Shown: one piece after another, positions 43,820 through 54,392 of the stretch
Layout of the letters: each line of letters opens with the position of its first letter
How positions within the stretch are numbered: position 1 is the first letter of the stretch
Source: Nitrospirota bacterium
GTDB lineage: Bacteria; Nitrospirota; Thermodesulfovibrionia; Thermodesulfovibrionales; JdFR-88
Direction: 5' to 3'
Assembly (NCBI GenBank): GCA_021825295.1
Contig: JAKAHV010000009.1
Location: forward strand, 21,826 to 85,825
DNA length: 64,000 bases
Notes under the pieces: generated by a model
Database searches by the model: none
What the model was told of the DNA's origin: nothing
What the model saw: the letters and a program-made list of their open reading frames with translations, nothing else
Position numbers and translations under genes: made by a program

Positions 43820-44992
43820 TTGAGGCGGATATATTTTGACCATAACGCGACCACCCCGGTGCATCCCGGCGCGAAGGAGGCGATGGCGCCCTTCCTGGCG
43901 GAGGTGTTCGGCAATCCCTCTTCCGCCCACCAGGCGGGAAGGGAGGCGAGAGAGCCCGTCGAGAAGGCCCGGGTGCAGGTTGCGTCCCTGATAAACGCGG
44001 AGCCGGAGGAGATCGTCTTTACCAGCGGGGGCACCGAGGGCGACAACATGGCCGTGAAGGGCGTGCTCTTCAATTTTCTTGGAAAAGGCGGCCATATCAT
44101 CACGACTGCCGTCGAGCACCCCGCGGTCATCGAGACCTTCAGGTTCGCGGAGAGGTTTTTGGGTTTCAAGGCGACATACCTTCCCGTGGACAATTCCGGC
44201 ATGCCGGATCCGGACGATTTGAGGAAGGCCATGCGCGCCGATACCGTACTTGTCTCGATAATGGCTGCAAACAACGAGACGGGAAACATATTCCCGGTCA
44301 AAGAGATGGCGGGTATCGCCAGGCAGCGCGGGGTCCTCTTCCACACGGACGCCGTTCAGGTGGCGGGCAAGATGCCCGTTGACGTGAAGGACCTGGACGT
44401 GGACCTGCTTACCGCCAGCGGGCATAAATTCAACGCCCCGAAGGGCGCCGGCTTTCAGTTCATAAAAAAAGGGATTTCGACCATGCCCGCGGCGCTGCTT
44501 TCGGGCGGGCACCAGGAGCGCGGGATGCGGTCCGGCACCGAAAATGTCCCGGGCATCGTCGCCCTGGGAGCGGCCTGCGAGCTGGCGCGCGCCGGGATGC
44601 AGGAGAAGGCGCAGCGGATAGGCCGCATGAGGGACAGGCTGGAGCAGGCGATTCTGGGCCGCGTTCCGGAGACCGTCCTTAACGGGCACAGGGAAAACAG
44701 GATATACAACACCTCCAATATCAGCTTCAAATACATAGAGGCGGAGGCGGTCCTCCAGATGCTCGACATGCGGGGCATCTGCGTGTCGACGGGTTCCGCC
44801 TGCTCCTCCGAGACGGGAGAGCCGTCGCACGTGCTTCAGGCAATGGGGCTTGAGCCCACTTGCTCCCGTGGGGCGATAAGGTTTAGCCTGGGGCTTGGAA
44901 ACACCGAAGATGACGTTGATTACTGTCTTGAAATCCTGCCGCCGGTTGTGGAGCGCCTCCAGAAGATGTCTCCCCTGTTTCCCGCAAAATAG
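43820..44992 (+). CDS. Cysteine desulfurase (NifS/IscS family)
   Basis: Releases sulfur from cysteine for Fe-S clusters or thiolation. 390 residues from a TTG start at 43820, preceded by GAGGTGAT. YFDHNATTPVHP is the N-terminal signature. SGHKFNAPKGAGF has the PLP Lys203, and SACSSETGEPSHVL has the active Cys328. The short loop around Cys resembles the NifS/IscS group. No scaffold gene is adjacent. Confidence 0.93.
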   Translation: MRRIYFDHNATTPVHPGAKEAMAPFLAEVFGNPSSAHQAGREAREPVEKARVQVASLINAEPEEIVFTSGGTEGDNMAVKGVLFNFLGKGGHIITTAVEHPAVIETFRFAERFLGFKATYLPVDNSGMPDPDDLRKAMRADTVLVSIMAANNETGNIFPVKEMAGIARQRGVLFHTDAVQVAGKMPVDVKDLDVDLLTASGHKFNAPKGAGFQFIKKGISTMPAALLSGGHQERGMRSGTENVPGIVALGAACELARAGMQEKAQRIGRMRDRLEQAILGRVPETVLNGHRENRIYNTSNISFKYIEAEAVLQMLDMRGICVSTGSACSSETGEPSHVLQAMGLEPTCSRGAIRFSLGLGNTEDDVDYCLEILPPVVERLQKMSPLFPAK

Positions 44993-45008
44993 ATTTACAG
45001 GACCGTTC

Positions 45009-45530
45009 TCAGTTTCCCGGCGGGGGATAGTCCGGGGGCGGAGGCGGCGTGCTGCTGCGCGGCCTGGGGGCCTCGCGGTAACCCCCGCGGTAATAGCCCG
45101 GGATCTGATTTCCCTTGGCGTACATGCACTGCAGGTAGGCGTTGTCGTAGCGCCGCTGGGCGTCGTAGGAAGACTCCGACGCCGCGCCGCTGCCCGCGGC
45201 GCTGCCCAGGAGAAGTCCCGTGCCGGCGCCTATTGCCGCGCCCGCGCCCGCATCGCCCGCCCCCGCGCCGATCAACGCTCCTGCGGCCGTGCCCAGGGCC
45301 GTGCCGGCAACTGCGCTTGTCACTGCGGAGCCCTGCGCGGCCTGCTGGCCGGCCATCCCGCCCGCCTGCTCGTATGCGTACTGCCTGCATACGGCGTCAT
45401 CGTTTCTGAACTGTTCGAAGCTTTTCCCCGTGCCCGGAAGGGCCATAACGCTGGGACTGGTGGGGACCGTCACGCACGCCTGAAGCGCGATGAGGACCGC
45501 AAACAGCGGAAGCATAAGCAAGCGGCTCAT
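45009..45530 (-). CDS. Glycine-zipper lipoprotein
   Basis: 173 residues from the ATG at 45530, with GAGG upstream. Signal peptide with lipobox LQAC near residue 19. A short Cys-containing domain (FRNDDAVCRQYAYEQAGG) leads into a Gly/Ala zipper (TALGTAAGALIGAGAGDAGAG and the following repeats), then YDNAYLQCMYAKGNQIPGYYRGG and a Pro-rich tail. Such proteins are outer-membrane-associated; exact role unknown. A frame extended to 45593 lacks a signal-peptide start. Confidence 0.82.
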   Translation of the reverse strand: MSRLLMLPLFAVLIALQACVTVPTSPSVMALPGTGKSFEQFRNDDAVCRQYAYEQAGGMAGQQAAQGSAVTSAVAGTALGTAAGALIGAGAGDAGAGAAIGAGTGLLLGSAAGSGAASESSYDAQRRYDNAYLQCMYAKGNQIPGYYRGGYREAPRPRSSTPPPPPDYPPPGN

Positions 45531-45724
45531 AATATTACCTCGCTGGTCCGGATGACGGCTGTGCCCGGCGCTGTCCGCCAGCCGCCTGGACATTCTCTAG
45601 GCCTCTTGCGGGCAATGTAATTCCTATAATGGCCACGATCAATGCCAGCCTGAAGGTTCTCAATCCCGCCTCCCATCTCATCTAAACATTATCATGGCCG
45701 AACCTAATGTCAACGCAGGGCTTT

Positions 45725-47239
45725 TTACAGCGGGTCCCACTGCCGGCCTTCCCTTGCAAGCAGCGCGCCGGCTTCGGCGGGGCCCGAGGAGCCGGCGGCG
45801 TAATTGGGGAAGTCCTCCTGCCTGACGGCCGGCTCTATTTTGCCGATCAGGGGCGTAAGCAGCTCCCAGCTTTTTTCCACGGCGTCGGCCCGCACGAAGA
45901 GCATCTGGTCTCCCTGCATGGCGTCAAGGAGTATGCGCGCGTAGTCATCGAGTGCGAAGGTCTCGGGGTAGCTGAAATCCATGCTTACGGGGTTCAGGCA
46001 CAGCCTGGAGCCCGGCAGCTTCGTCTGGAAGAAAAGGTCGATGCCCTCCTGGGGCTGTATCCTCAGGGTGAGGGTGTTCGGGAGGATATCTCCTTCGAGG
46101 ATGCCCTCGAACATCAGCCGGGGCGCGGGCCTGAAATGCACCGATATCCCGGCCTTGCGTCTTGCAAGCCTTTTCCCGGAACGCAGGTAGAAAGGCACGC
46201 CGTGCCATCTCCAGTTGTCGATCTGCACCTTCAGGGCCGCGTATGTGGCAACCGTGGAGCCGGGCGGCACGCCCGGCTCGCCTCTGTAGCCCGCGACCTC
46301 CCGCCCGCCGATCCTGCCCGGGCCGTACTGTCCAACGGCCGCCCATTCATTTATTCCGGAAAGGGGAAAGGGTTTTACCGAAGAGAGGACTTTCATTTTC
46401 TCGTCCCTTACCTTCTCGGCCTCGAACGAGGAAGGCGGCTCCATGGCGATGAGGGTCATAAGCTGCAGCAGATGGTTCTGAAACATGTCCCGCAGGACGC
46501 CGGCCCGTTCGTAGTATTCCGCCCTGTTTTCGATGCCCAAGGTCTCGGCGGCGGTTATCTGGACATGATCGATAAAACGGTTGTTCCAGAGGGGCTCGAA
46601 GATGGAGTTTGCGAACCTGAACATGAGGATGTTCTGCACCGTCTCCTTGGCAAGGTAATGGTCCATGAAATAGCACTGGTCCTGCCTGAAATACCTGCCG
46701 AGCAGCCCAGTGAGCCTGCGCGCGGATTCGAGGTCATGGCCATGGGGCTTTTCGATCACGATATGCGTATAGCCGCCGCCGTCCGTTTTCAGCCTTGATT
46801 CGCCGATTCCCCTTATCAGGGTTTCGAATGCCGGAGGCGGCACCGCCAGATAGAAAAGGCGGTTCTGGTAGGTCTCGTATTTTTTCTCCAGCAGAGAACA
46901 GTCCGCAAGCAGGGCGTTGCAGGAGGAAGCCGAGTCGCTTTCAATGTGCGAATAATGGATTTTCTCCGCCAGGTTTTGCCATTTTTTCTCTTCGAACTCC
47001 CCCGGAAATGCGCTCCGCACCGCCTGGCGCATATCTTCACGGAACCCTTCGGCGCTCAATTTTCTTCTTGCCGCTCCAAGTATGAAGAAGTGTTCGGGCA
47101 GGAGGGAATTTAAGCCAAGCTGGTAGAGAGCTGGAAATATCTTCTTTCGCGCGAGGTCTCCCGTCGCCCCGAATATCAGGAGGCTGAAGGGGCGCGACGC
47201 CTCCAGCCTGCAGCCAATCGGAGTTTCCATCGTCCTCAT
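45725..47239 (-). CDS. zwf: Glucose-6-phosphate 1-dehydrogenase
   Basis: Oxidises glucose 6-phosphate to 6-phosphogluconolactone, giving NADPH. 504 residues, usual length. GATGDLARKKIFPALY is the nucleotide-binding loop. The substrate motif reads DHYLAKETVQNI, where most enzymes have DHYLGKE; this Gly-to-Ala change is noted. IEKPHGHDLESA and FYLRSGKRLARR fit the family. It overlaps the upstream dehydrogenase by 4 nt. Confidence 0.95.
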   Translation of the reverse strand: MRTMETPIGCRLEASRPFSLLIFGATGDLARKKIFPALYQLGLNSLLPEHFFILGAARRKLSAEGFREDMRQAVRSAFPGEFEEKKWQNLAEKIHYSHIESDSASSCNALLADCSLLEKKYETYQNRLFYLAVPPPAFETLIRGIGESRLKTDGGGYTHIVIEKPHGHDLESARRLTGLLGRYFRQDQCYFMDHYLAKETVQNILMFRFANSIFEPLWNNRFIDHVQITAAETLGIENRAEYYERAGVLRDMFQNHLLQLMTLIAMEPPSSFEAEKVRDEKMKVLSSVKPFPLSGINEWAAVGQYGPGRIGGREVAGYRGEPGVPPGSTVATYAALKVQIDNWRWHGVPFYLRSGKRLARRKAGISVHFRPAPRLMFEGILEGDILPNTLTLRIQPQEGIDLFFQTKLPGSRLCLNPVSMDFSYPETFALDDYARILLDAMQGDQMLFVRADAVEKSWELLTPLIGKIEPAVRQEDFPNYAAGSSGPAEAGALLAREGRQWDPL

Positions 47240-48126
47240 CCGGCCGCCTCCGTCAGGTGAAGACCCGCGTCATGGTATGCAAGGCGGGCTATGGCGGACC
47301 AGTCAGCGCCGGCAAGCCCCTGGGCCATGGCGGCCAGATACCGGTCGCGCACAAGGCCGGCCAGCGGCATTGGGACGCGCGCCTCCTCCGCGGCGGCAAG
47401 AAGCAGGCGGTTGTCCTTCAATCCCAGCGCCAGCCTGAAACTCGCGGGTTCGAATATGTCGCTGGCGATCATGGCCCCGTAATTCCTGTATATAGGCGCG
47501 GAAAACAGCGACTGCGTGAGGACCTCCAGGAATGTGTTGACGTCCACTCCGGATTTGCGCGCCAGCGCGAAGGCCTCGGCCAGGCTTTCAATCACGGCCG
47601 TAATAAGGAAGTTGGCGGCAAGCTTGATGACATTTGCCGCCTCCGCCTCCGGGCCCGCAAAAAAAGTCTTCTGCCCCATCGCGTCGAACAGCGGCCGGCA
47701 GCGCCCGATTTGTTCTTCCGGTCCGCCGGCGATGATAAACAGTTTTGCGGCCGCCGCCGCATCCGGCCGGCCAAGGACCGGAGCGGCGATGTAGTGCTGG
47801 CCTTTTTCCCGGTGCGCCTCCGAAAGCCTGCGTGACAACCGTGTGCTTATGGTGCCCATGGAGATATGGACCGCCCCGGCGGCAATGGAATCCATGGAGT
47901 CCGAAATAACATCCTCCAACGCGCGGTCGTCGGAGAGCATCGTGATGAGGGCTTCCACGCCCGAGGCGGCTTCAGCCGGCGAACCTGCAACCCTTGCGCC
48001 CGAGGGTTGAAGCTGTTCGGCCCGGCTTCGCGTCCGGTTCCAGACCGTAAGCGCGTGCCCCGCCTTTATCAGGTTCAGCGCCATCGGCGCCCCCATGTTC
48101 CCCAAACCGATAAAACCCACTTTCAT
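47236..48126 (-). CDS. NAD(P)-dependent beta-hydroxyacid dehydrogenase
   Basis: 296 residues of the 3-hydroxyisobutyrate dehydrogenase/glyoxylate reductase family. GLGNMGAPMALNLIKAGH is the Rossmann motif, WNRTRSRAEQL suggests NADP preference, and ANVIKLAANFL carries the catalytic Lys. The annotation cannot be narrowed to one substrate. It is coupled to zwf, so a role with NADPH or sugar acids is possible. Confidence 0.88.
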   Translation of the reverse strand: MKVGFIGLGNMGAPMALNLIKAGHALTVWNRTRSRAEQLQPSGARVAGSPAEAASGVEALITMLSDDRALEDVISDSMDSIAAGAVHISMGTISTRLSRRLSEAHREKGQHYIAAPVLGRPDAAAAAKLFIIAGGPEEQIGRCRPLFDAMGQKTFFAGPEAEAANVIKLAANFLITAVIESLAEAFALARKSGVDVNTFLEVLTQSLFSAPIYRNYGAMIASDIFEPASFRLALGLKDNRLLLAAAEEARVPMPLAGLVRDRYLAAMAQGLAGADWSAIARLAYHDAGLHLTEAAG

Positions 48127-48167
48127 CTGCCAGACTCCTTTCGCTGAAAATGGCGCAGCTATGCCTT

Positions 48168-48344
48168 GAACCTATCTCAAAATCGCTTCTGGCTGTAAGA
48201 GGCTGAAATCGCGGCACACGGCGTCGTAGAGGGAAAATCGTCCTCAACGCAGCGCTGCTGCGCCTCCGGGCGATTTCCCCTTTCCTCCTTGTTTGCCACG
48301 ATTTCTTCTCTCTTTCGCTTCAAAATCAATTTTGAGATAGGTTC
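48168..48344. repeat. Family-1 MITE-like element, copy 3 (inverted)
   Basis: 177 bases from GAACCTATCTCAAAATCG to GATTTTGAGATAGGTTC-type ends, in reverse orientation to copies 1 and 2. Its central hairpin is CAGCGCTGCTG (48250-48260). Flanks read TT on each side. It lies just upstream of the hydroxyacid dehydrogenase gene. Confidence 0.85.
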
Positions 48345-48391
48345 TTATTAAAACCATCGCAGATATTGTTTGCTTGTCAAGAGAGGCAAAA

Positions 48392-48450
48392 ACGGGGTAG
48401 TGCGTCAGTTTGACTATGCAGGCCGGGCAGATGGCGGATTGGAAAGTCTG
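48392..48450. repeat. Family-2 repeat end
   Basis: GTAGTGCGTCAGTTTGAC followed by TATGCAGG-CGGGCAGATGGCGGAT matches the left end of the repeat at 28834. The rest of 48127-48492 contains no gene. Confidence 0.6.
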
Positions 48451-48492
48451 CCGGAGGCGGGGAAATGATGTAAAATAGGATTCACCTTAAAG

Positions 48493-49119
48493 ATGGAAGA
48501 GCTTGAGAGGCAGTACCTTATCTCCCTGTATGACAAACGGGTCGGGCTGCTTGGTGAAACCCCCGCCGCGCTTGGATGGAGCCCGAAGGGGCAGAGGGCG
48601 CGCTATGAGGCGGCCCTGGAGCTGTTCGGCCCCGGTTTGGAGGGGGCGGGCATTGCCGACTACGGCTGCGGCATGGGGGATTTCTTGGGCTTCCTCGCCG
48701 GCAGGGGGATAAAGGCCCGCTACCGGGGCTACGATATAAACACGGGGCTTATAGGGATAGCAAAGGGCCGTTATCCGGAGGCTGCCTTCAGCGTCCTTGA
48801 CATTGACGAATCCGGGCTCCCCCTGGACTGCGATTTCGCCCTCATATGCGGGGTGTTCAACCAGAAAATCGAAGGGGCCGTCGAGTCCGCCAGGAGGTGC
48901 ATCGGGAGGATATGGGGACAGACAAAAAAAGCCCTCTTCTTCGACGCCCTGTCCGGGGATTTTGGCGACAGGGACATTTCTCTTCAGTACTGGAGCCCCC
49001 GGGACCTGTTCGATTTCGGTCTTGCGCTGCCCGGGGCAAGGGCCTCGGTGCTTGAGCCCCTTGCCCGCGACGGCGGCATCATCCTTTATCTGCAGAGGCA
49101 GTCATGTCCGGTCAAATGA
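48493..49119 (+). CDS. SAM-dependent methyltransferase
   Basis: 208 residues. IADYGCGMGDFLGFLAGRG (about 53-71) is motif I, and YDINTGLIGIAKGRYP and FALICGVFN follow. The N-terminus has no signal peptide. It overlaps mqnA by 16 nt, so it is coupled to it, but its substrate is unknown. Ubiquinone/menaquinone-type methyltransferases are one possibility; the sequence does not settle it. Confidence 0.85.
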   Translation: MEELERQYLISLYDKRVGLLGETPAALGWSPKGQRARYEAALELFGPGLEGAGIADYGCGMGDFLGFLAGRGIKARYRGYDINTGLIGIAKGRYPEAAFSVLDIDESGLPLDCDFALICGVFNQKIEGAVESARRCIGRIWGQTKKALFFDALSGDFGDRDISLQYWSPRDLFDFGLALPGARASVLEPLARDGGIILYLQRQSCPVK

Positions 49120-49982
49120 GGATTGGCAGGATCTTTTACCTGAACCTCTATCCCATTTTCCACGGGCTGGATAAGACGGTCCCGGAGGGGCGCTACACCT
49201 ATTTCGACGGCCATCCCGCGCGCGTAAACGGCGAGCTGCGGACGGGCGGCGTGGATGCGAGCCCCTCGTCCTCGATCGTCTATCTCAAGGCCCCAGGGGA
49301 TTTCAGCCTCATCGAGGGGCATTCAATCAGCGCCGGCGGTCCGATAAGAAGCATTTACCTTTTCAGCCGGTATCCCATCGAGAGGCTTGGCGGCAAGGTC
49401 ATAGGCGTCACTAACCAGACCGAGACCTCCGCCGCGCTCCTCCATATAACGCTGAGGAAATTCTACGGCCTCGATGCGGCGATACGGGTGACCGCGCGGC
49501 CTGCCGGCGAGGTGCTGGATAAAATCGGAAGGGGGGGCGGCAGATTGGGCGCATACCTTGCAATAGGCGACGACGCGATGCGGGCGCGGAAAAAATTTGG
49601 AGAAGAGCCGGGGCGTGGCAGTCCCGGCGGAAAACTCCAGGTTTATGATCGAGACGCCGGGGGCGGCCTGCTGGTTTACGACCTGGGCGAGATATGGTGC
49701 GAGAAGACGGGGCTGCCCTTCGTCTTTGCCCTCTGGATAGCGAGAAAGGACAGGGTGGCGGAGAAAAGACGGGCGTTTAAGCAATTCAGGGAAGACCTTG
49801 AATGCGCGAAGGGCTACGCGCTATCCCACTTCGAGGAGGCCGCCCGGCGGCAGCCGGTAAAAGAGTTGAGCCGCCAGGAGGTCATGCGGTACTGGGAGGG
49901 CATCACGTACGGCCTCGGCCCGTCCGAGAAAAAGGGCCTCCGGCTTTTCGGGAAGTACGCGCGCGAGCTGGGGCTGCTGTGA
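49104..49982 (+). CDS. mqnA: Chorismate dehydratase MqnA (futalosine menaquinone pathway)
   Basis: Dehydrates chorismate to 3-enolpyruvylbenzoate, the first step of the futalosine route to menaquinone. 292 residues. RIGRIFYLNLYPIFHGLD, GGVDASPSSSIVYLK, SISAGGPIRSIYLFSR, TNQTETSAALLHITLRKFYG and GDDAMRARKK match the MqnA/periplasmic-binding fold. Other mqn genes are not in the window. Confidence 0.88.
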   Translation: MSGQMRIGRIFYLNLYPIFHGLDKTVPEGRYTYFDGHPARVNGELRTGGVDASPSSSIVYLKAPGDFSLIEGHSISAGGPIRSIYLFSRYPIERLGGKVIGVTNQTETSAALLHITLRKFYGLDAAIRVTARPAGEVLDKIGRGGGRLGAYLAIGDDAMRARKKFGEEPGRGSPGGKLQVYDRDAGGGLLVYDLGEIWCEKTGLPFVFALWIARKDRVAEKRRAFKQFREDLECAKGYALSHFEEAARRQPVKELSRQEVMRYWEGITYGLGPSEKKGLRLFGKYARELGLL

Positions 49983-50360
49983 TTGCAATAGCCATCCCGA
50001 TACTGCCCGCAGCGGTTATTGGAAGTGTATGCTCCAGGAAATCCCGGTGATCCGCCCTGTCCCAAAAATAACCTGAAATAATTCTGTCATTTCCCGAATA
50101 CCCTACCCCCCGCGATATCCACCCGGCCTTTCGTTCGTCGCGCGGTTCCGGACGTATACAAACGGATTCGTTTAGGGGTCTTTCAGGGCGAATGACATAC
50201 AAGGAATTCCTGTGGGTAAATCATTGCAAATTATGGGGCTGTTGGCTGGTCCTTGTGCGAGGGATGAAGCGATATGACGTGACGCATCCTGCTGACCGCC
50301 CGGCGCTTCGCCCTGAAGACACTCAACAAAATGTTGCTTGCGCCCGGAACCGTTATAAGG

Positions 50361-50396
50361 GGCCCCCAAAAAGCTCAGGTTTTTGGGGAGGGGGTC
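50361..50396. other. Hairpin in the mqnA-carB gap
   Basis: CCCCAAAAA (50364-50372) pairs perfectly with TTTTTGGGG (50380-50388) around seven bases. It lies about 100 nt after the carB stop (minus strand). The other bases of 49983-50491 hold no gene, apart from a repeat end at 50475. Confidence 0.5.
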
Positions 50397-50474
50397 CCGA
50401 GTGAAAGGGCCAGCCAACAGACATGACAAGACGGGAATATGACATAATCACCCAACACAAAAGCCGGATGAGCC

Positions 50475-50494
50475 CAATTTTGAGATAGGTTCTA
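50475..50494. repeat. Solo family-1 element end at the carB stop
   Basis: CAATTTTGAGATAGGTTCTA is the family-1 right end. Its last three bases (CTA) are the carB stop codon TAG on the minus strand. The other end of the element is not found. Confidence 0.75.
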
Positions 50495-53400
50495 ATGCCT
50501 GTTGTATTCCTGTATCGGCCTGATGGAATAGGCCCCGGTCTTCAGGCTCTCGATCGCCTCCACGACGGCGCGCGCGCCGGAAATGGTGGTCGTGTAGGGC
50601 ACGCCGTAGTGGAGCGCGTTTTGTCTTATGTAGTAGGAGTCCTTGTGGGCCCTCGCGTCGCTTATCGTGTTTACGATGAAGCTCAGCTCCCGGTTTTTTA
50701 TCAGGTCCACCACGTTGGGCCTGCTCTCCATGAGCTTGTTGACGCTCTCCACATGGATGCCGTGCTGGGCAAGGTGTCTCGCCGTGCCTTTCGTCGCCAC
50801 GATGCCGAAGCCCATTTCGGAAAGCCTCCTGGCCAGCGCGACCGAAGCCGGTTTGTCCTTGTCCCTGAGGCTGAAAAATATCTTTCCCGCCTCCGGTATC
50901 CTGTTTCTGGTGGCGTTTTGGGCCTTTGCGAAGGCAAGCCCGAAATTCCGGTCTATCCCCATGACCTCGCCCGTGGATTTCATCTCCGGCCCGAGGATAG
51001 GGTCCACGCCGTTGAAGCGGTCAAACGGGAACACCGCCTCTTTCACCGCCACGTGTTTTTTTGCCGGGCCCTTTCGCCGCCCGGCCTCTTCGCTGGCAAG
51101 CCCAAGCTCCTTCAGCGTAATTCCGGCCATCAGCTTCGCCGCTATCTTTGCCAGGGGCACTCCTGTTGCCTTGCTCACGAAAGGCACGGTCCTTGAGGCG
51201 CGCGGGTTCACCTCCAGTATGTAGATGTCCCTGTCCTTTATCGCGAACTGCACGTTCATGAGCCCCACCACCCCAAGTTCGAGGGCCAGGGCCTTTGCCT
51301 GCCTTTCTATCTCGTCCACCGTCCGCGCGTCGAGTGAGTAGGGCGGTATCGAGCAGGCGGAATCGCCGGAATGGATGCCCGCCTCCTCAATGTGCTCCAT
51401 GACGCCGCCGATAAAGACGTCATGCCCGTCCGAGACCGCGTCCACATCCACCTCGACCGCGTCTTCCAGGTACTTGTCTATGAGCACCGGGTGGTCCGGC
51501 GAGGCCAGCACCGCCCTTTGCATATAGCCTGTGAGCGCCTCGTCGTCATAGACGATCTCCATGGCCCGCCCGCCAAGCACATAAGAGGGGCGCACCATCA
51601 CCGGGTAGCCGATATGCGCCGCCGCCGCCAGGGCCTCCTCCACGGAGGACGCCGTGTCGCTTTGCGGCTGCCTGAAACCCAGTTTGTCGAGCAGCTCCCT
51701 GAAGCGTCTCCTGTCTTCCGCGCGGTCTATCGCGTCCGGTGTTGTGCCCATTATCCTCACCCCTTCCCGCTCAAGCGGGATGGCCAGTTTCAACGGGGTT
51801 TGCCCCCCGAACTGGACGATCACGCCCTCCGGCTTCTCCACCTCGATGATGTTCATGACGTCCTCGATGGTGAGCGGTTCAAAATAGAGCCTGTCGGCCG
51901 TGTCGTAATCGGTGCTGACTGTCTCGGGGTTGCAGTTTACCATTATCGTCTCGTAGCCCAGCTCCTTCAGGGCGAATACCGCATGCACGCAGCAGTAATC
52001 GAACTCGATCCCCTGTCCTATGCGGTTTGGCCCGGAGCCAAGTATGATTGCTTTTTTCCTTCCCGAAGGCGCGGCCTCGCACTGGGCGGCGGGGGCCTCC
52101 CCGATCGTGTAGAAGGGTTTCTCCCAGGTGGAATAGAGATACGGGGTAAACGCCTTGAACTCCGCCGCGCAGGTGTCCACCATCTTGTAGACCGCCCGGA
52201 GGCCCTCCCGCTTTCTGATCTGCCTTATTTCGGCCTCGGTCCTTCCCGTTAGGTAGGCAAGTCTTCTGTCGGAAAACCCCAGCCCCTTCAGGCCGGTGAT
52301 GTCATTATCGCCGAACAGTCCGGAGGCGGGCAGGGCGCCTTGTTTGTATGCGGCGTATTGCCCGTCCGTTATGGGCTGTATCCCCTCCTCCGTCTCTATG
52401 ATCTCTTTGATGTTTTCGATGAACCATGGATCGATCATCGTGAGCCTGTGGACCTTCTCCACGCTGAAACCCTGCCGGAGCGCCTCTCCTACCGCCCAGA
52501 GGCGCGAGGGGTTGGGCACCTTGAGTTTGGAGACGAGCTCGTCATTGCCCATGTGAATCGGTTCCAATCCGTAGCTGCCGGTCTCGAGGCTCCTTATGGC
52601 CTTTTGCAGTGACTCCTTGAACGTCCTGCCGATGGCCATGACCTCGCCCACGGACTTCATCTGAGTGGTGAGCTGGGGGTCGGCCTCGGGGAATTTCTCG
52701 AAGGCGAAACGGGGGATCTTTGTGACCACATAGTCTATCGCGGGCTCGAAGCTGGCCGGCGTCTCCCTCGTTATGCTGTTTGGTATCTCGTTCAAGGCAA
52801 GGCCCACGGCCAGTTTAGCCGCTATCTTGGCTATCGGGAAGCCGGTTGCCTTGCTGGCCAGGGCGGAGCTCCTTGAGACCCTGGGGTTCATCTCTATGAC
52901 GGTCATCCTGCCGGTCTCCGGATGGAGGGCGAACTGTATGTTGCTGCCGCCCGTGTCTACGCCTATCTCCCTGATGATGGCGATTGCCGCATCCCGCATC
53001 CTCTGGTATTCCTTGTCGGTCAGCGTCTGGGCCGGGGCGACCGTGATGGAGTCTCCCGTATGGACGCCCATCGGGTCAAAATTCTCGATGGAGCAGATGA
53101 TGACTACGTTGTCATGCATGTCCCGCATGACCTCAAGCTCGTACTCCTTCCACCCGAGGACAGATTCCTCCACGAGCACCTGGTGATTGAGGGAGAGTTT
53201 CAGGCCCTTTTCCAGCAGCTCCCTGTATTCCTCCATGTTGTAGACAACGCCGCCGCCGGTGCCGCCAAGCGTGAAGGCGGGCCGCAGGATTGCCGGAAAT
53301 CCTATCTCCTCGATGTGCCCGAGGCCTTCCTCCAGGCTGAAGACGATGACGCTTTTGGGCACCTCCAGGCCGATGTTCCGCATGCTGTCGCGGAAAAGCT

Positions 53401-53788
53401 GTCTGTCTTCCGCCTTCCTGATGGACTCCAGCCTCGCCCCTATCAGCTCTATGCCCAGTTTCTCAAGCGTCCCCTTCATGGACATCTCGACCGCAAGATT
53501 TAGCGCGGTCTGTCCTCCCATGGTCGGCAATATGGCCTGTGGCCTTTCCTTTTCGAGTATCTTCTCAAGGGAGTCCGCCGTGAGGGGCTCTATGTATGTG
53601 GCGTCCGCTATCTCGGGGTCCGTCATTATGGTCGCCGGGTTGGAGTTCACGAGGACAACCTTGTAGCCTTCCTCCCGGAGGGCCTTGCACGCCTGGGTGC
53701 CCGAATAATCGAACTCGCAAGCCTGGCCTATCACTATCGGCCCGGAGCCTATGATGAGTATCTTCTCTATGTCCGTACGCTTAGGCAT
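50492..53788 (-). CDS. carB: Carbamoyl-phosphate synthase large subunit
   Basis: Makes carbamoyl phosphate for pyrimidines and arginine. 1098 residues, near the usual 1070. [30 protein letters not shown] begins the first ATP-grasp half, and [23 protein letters not shown] begins the second near residue 575. [18 protein letters not shown] opens the allosteric domain, and the protein ends in QEYNRH. The 3' end lies at a family-1 repeat end. It overlaps the membrane-protein gene by 8 nt. Confidence 0.98.
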   Translation of the reverse strand: MPKRTDIEKILIIGSGPIVIGQACEFDYSGTQACKALREEGYKVVLVNSNPATIMTDPEIADATYIEPLTADSLEKILEKERPQAILPTMGGQTALNLAVEMSMKGTLEKLGIELIGARLESIRKAEDRQLFRDSMRNIGLEVPKSVIVFSLEEGLGHIEEIGFPAILRPAFTLGGTGGGVVYNMEEYRELLEKGLKLSLNHQVLVEESVLGWKEYELEVMRDMHDNVVIICSIENFDPMGVHTGDSITVAPAQTLTDKEYQRMRDAAIAIIREIGVDTGGSNIQFALHPETGRMTVIEMNPRVSRSSALASKATGFPIAKIAAKLAVGLALNEIPNSITRETPASFEPAIDYVVTKIPRFAFEKFPEADPQLTTQMKSVGEVMAIGRTFKESLQKAIRSLETGSYGLEPIHMGNDELVSKLKVPNPSRLWAVGEALRQGFSVEKVHRLTMIDPWFIENIKEIIETEEGIQPITDGQYAAYKQGALPASGLFGDNDITGLKGLGFSDRRLAYLTGRTEAEIRQIRKREGLRAVYKMVDTCAAEFKAFTPYLYSTWEKPFYTIGEAPAAQCEAAPSGRKKAIILGSGPNRIGQGIEFDYCCVHAVFALKELGYETIMVNCNPETVSTDYDTADRLYFEPLTIEDVMNIIEVEKPEGVIVQFGGQTPLKLAIPLEREGVRIMGTTPDAIDRAEDRRRFRELLDKLGFRQPQSDTASSVEEALAAAAHIGYPVMVRPSYVLGGRAMEIVYDDEALTGYMQRAVLASPDHPVLIDKYLEDAVEVDVDAVSDGHDVFIGGVMEHIEEAGIHSGDSACSIPPYSLDARTVDEIERQAKALALELGVVGLMNVQFAIKDRDIYILEVNPRASRTVPFVSKATGVPLAKIAAKLMAGITLKELGLASEEAGRRKGPAKKHVAVKEAVFPFDRFNGVDPILGPEMKSTGEVMGIDRNFGLAFAKAQNATRNRIPEAGKIFFSLRDKDKPASVALARRLSEMGFGIVATKGTARHLAQHGIHVESVNKLMESRPNVVDLIKNRELSFIVNTISDARAHKDSYYIRQNALHYGVPYTTTISGARAVVEAIESLKTGAYSIRPIQEYNRH

Positions 53789-54392
53789 TTCCGTTGCCTT
53801 TCTCCGGCAGGAGGAACTTTCTTATCCCGGCCACAATCCCGGCGGCGTCCCTGATGTTGCGGCCGGAATATATCTCAACCGGGGCCGGGCCCCTTTTAAG
53901 ATGCAGCCGGACCGTGTAGAAGTCCCTGGGCTTGTCCAGTTCGGGAAGCACCGTGCGGTGATGGAGGGCAATTTTCTCCACCTGCCGGAGCCCGTCCAGG
54001 TTTTCAGGCATAATGGTGGTGTGCTCCGCCTCGACTTTTTCCACCTCCGAGGCCCCGAATCTCTTCGCCGCCCTGAAAGGCAGTTTCAGGAGCACGTCTC
54101 CCGTTTTGTCCGCATCCAGCGTGAGGAACCTTTTTTTGAACACCAGCAGCCGGGCAAACAGGAAGCCGCCCGCGTATGCGGCAACCAGGGCCGGATAGCG
54201 CCAGGGGCCGGCCCCGCGCAGCAGGAGAAACGCCGCCGCCGCGGGAACGGACGCGGCCAGCATGGAGGAAAGCTCGTGGCTGTAGATCACGGGGGAAAGC
54301 ACGCTTCCCATGCCCGCCCTGAAGGACGTGGTCCTGAATTTCAGCCGCCCGCCCTGCACTTCCAGACTGTAATCCTCGCCTTTCATTATCAA
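53781..54392 (-). CDS. Membrane protein of unknown function inserted between carA and carB
   Basis: 203 residues. Two hydrophobic helices lie at about 44-60 ([16 protein letters not shown]) and 67-84 ([16 protein letters not shown]). A cytoplasmic-type domain of about 115 residues follows ([72 protein letters not shown]). No catalytic motif. The 4-nt overlap with carA and 8-nt overlap with carB show it is translated with them. Confidence 0.75.
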   Translation of the reverse strand: MIMKGEDYSLEVQGGRLKFRTTSFRAGMGSVLSPVIYSHELSSMLAASVPAAAAFLLLRGAGPWRYPALVAAYAGGFLFARLLVFKKRFLTLDADKTGDVLLKLPFRAAKRFGASEVEKVEAEHTTIMPENLDGLRQVEKIALHHRTVLPELDKPRDFYTVRLHLKRGPAPVEIYSGRNIRDAAGIVAGIRKFLLPEKGNGNA

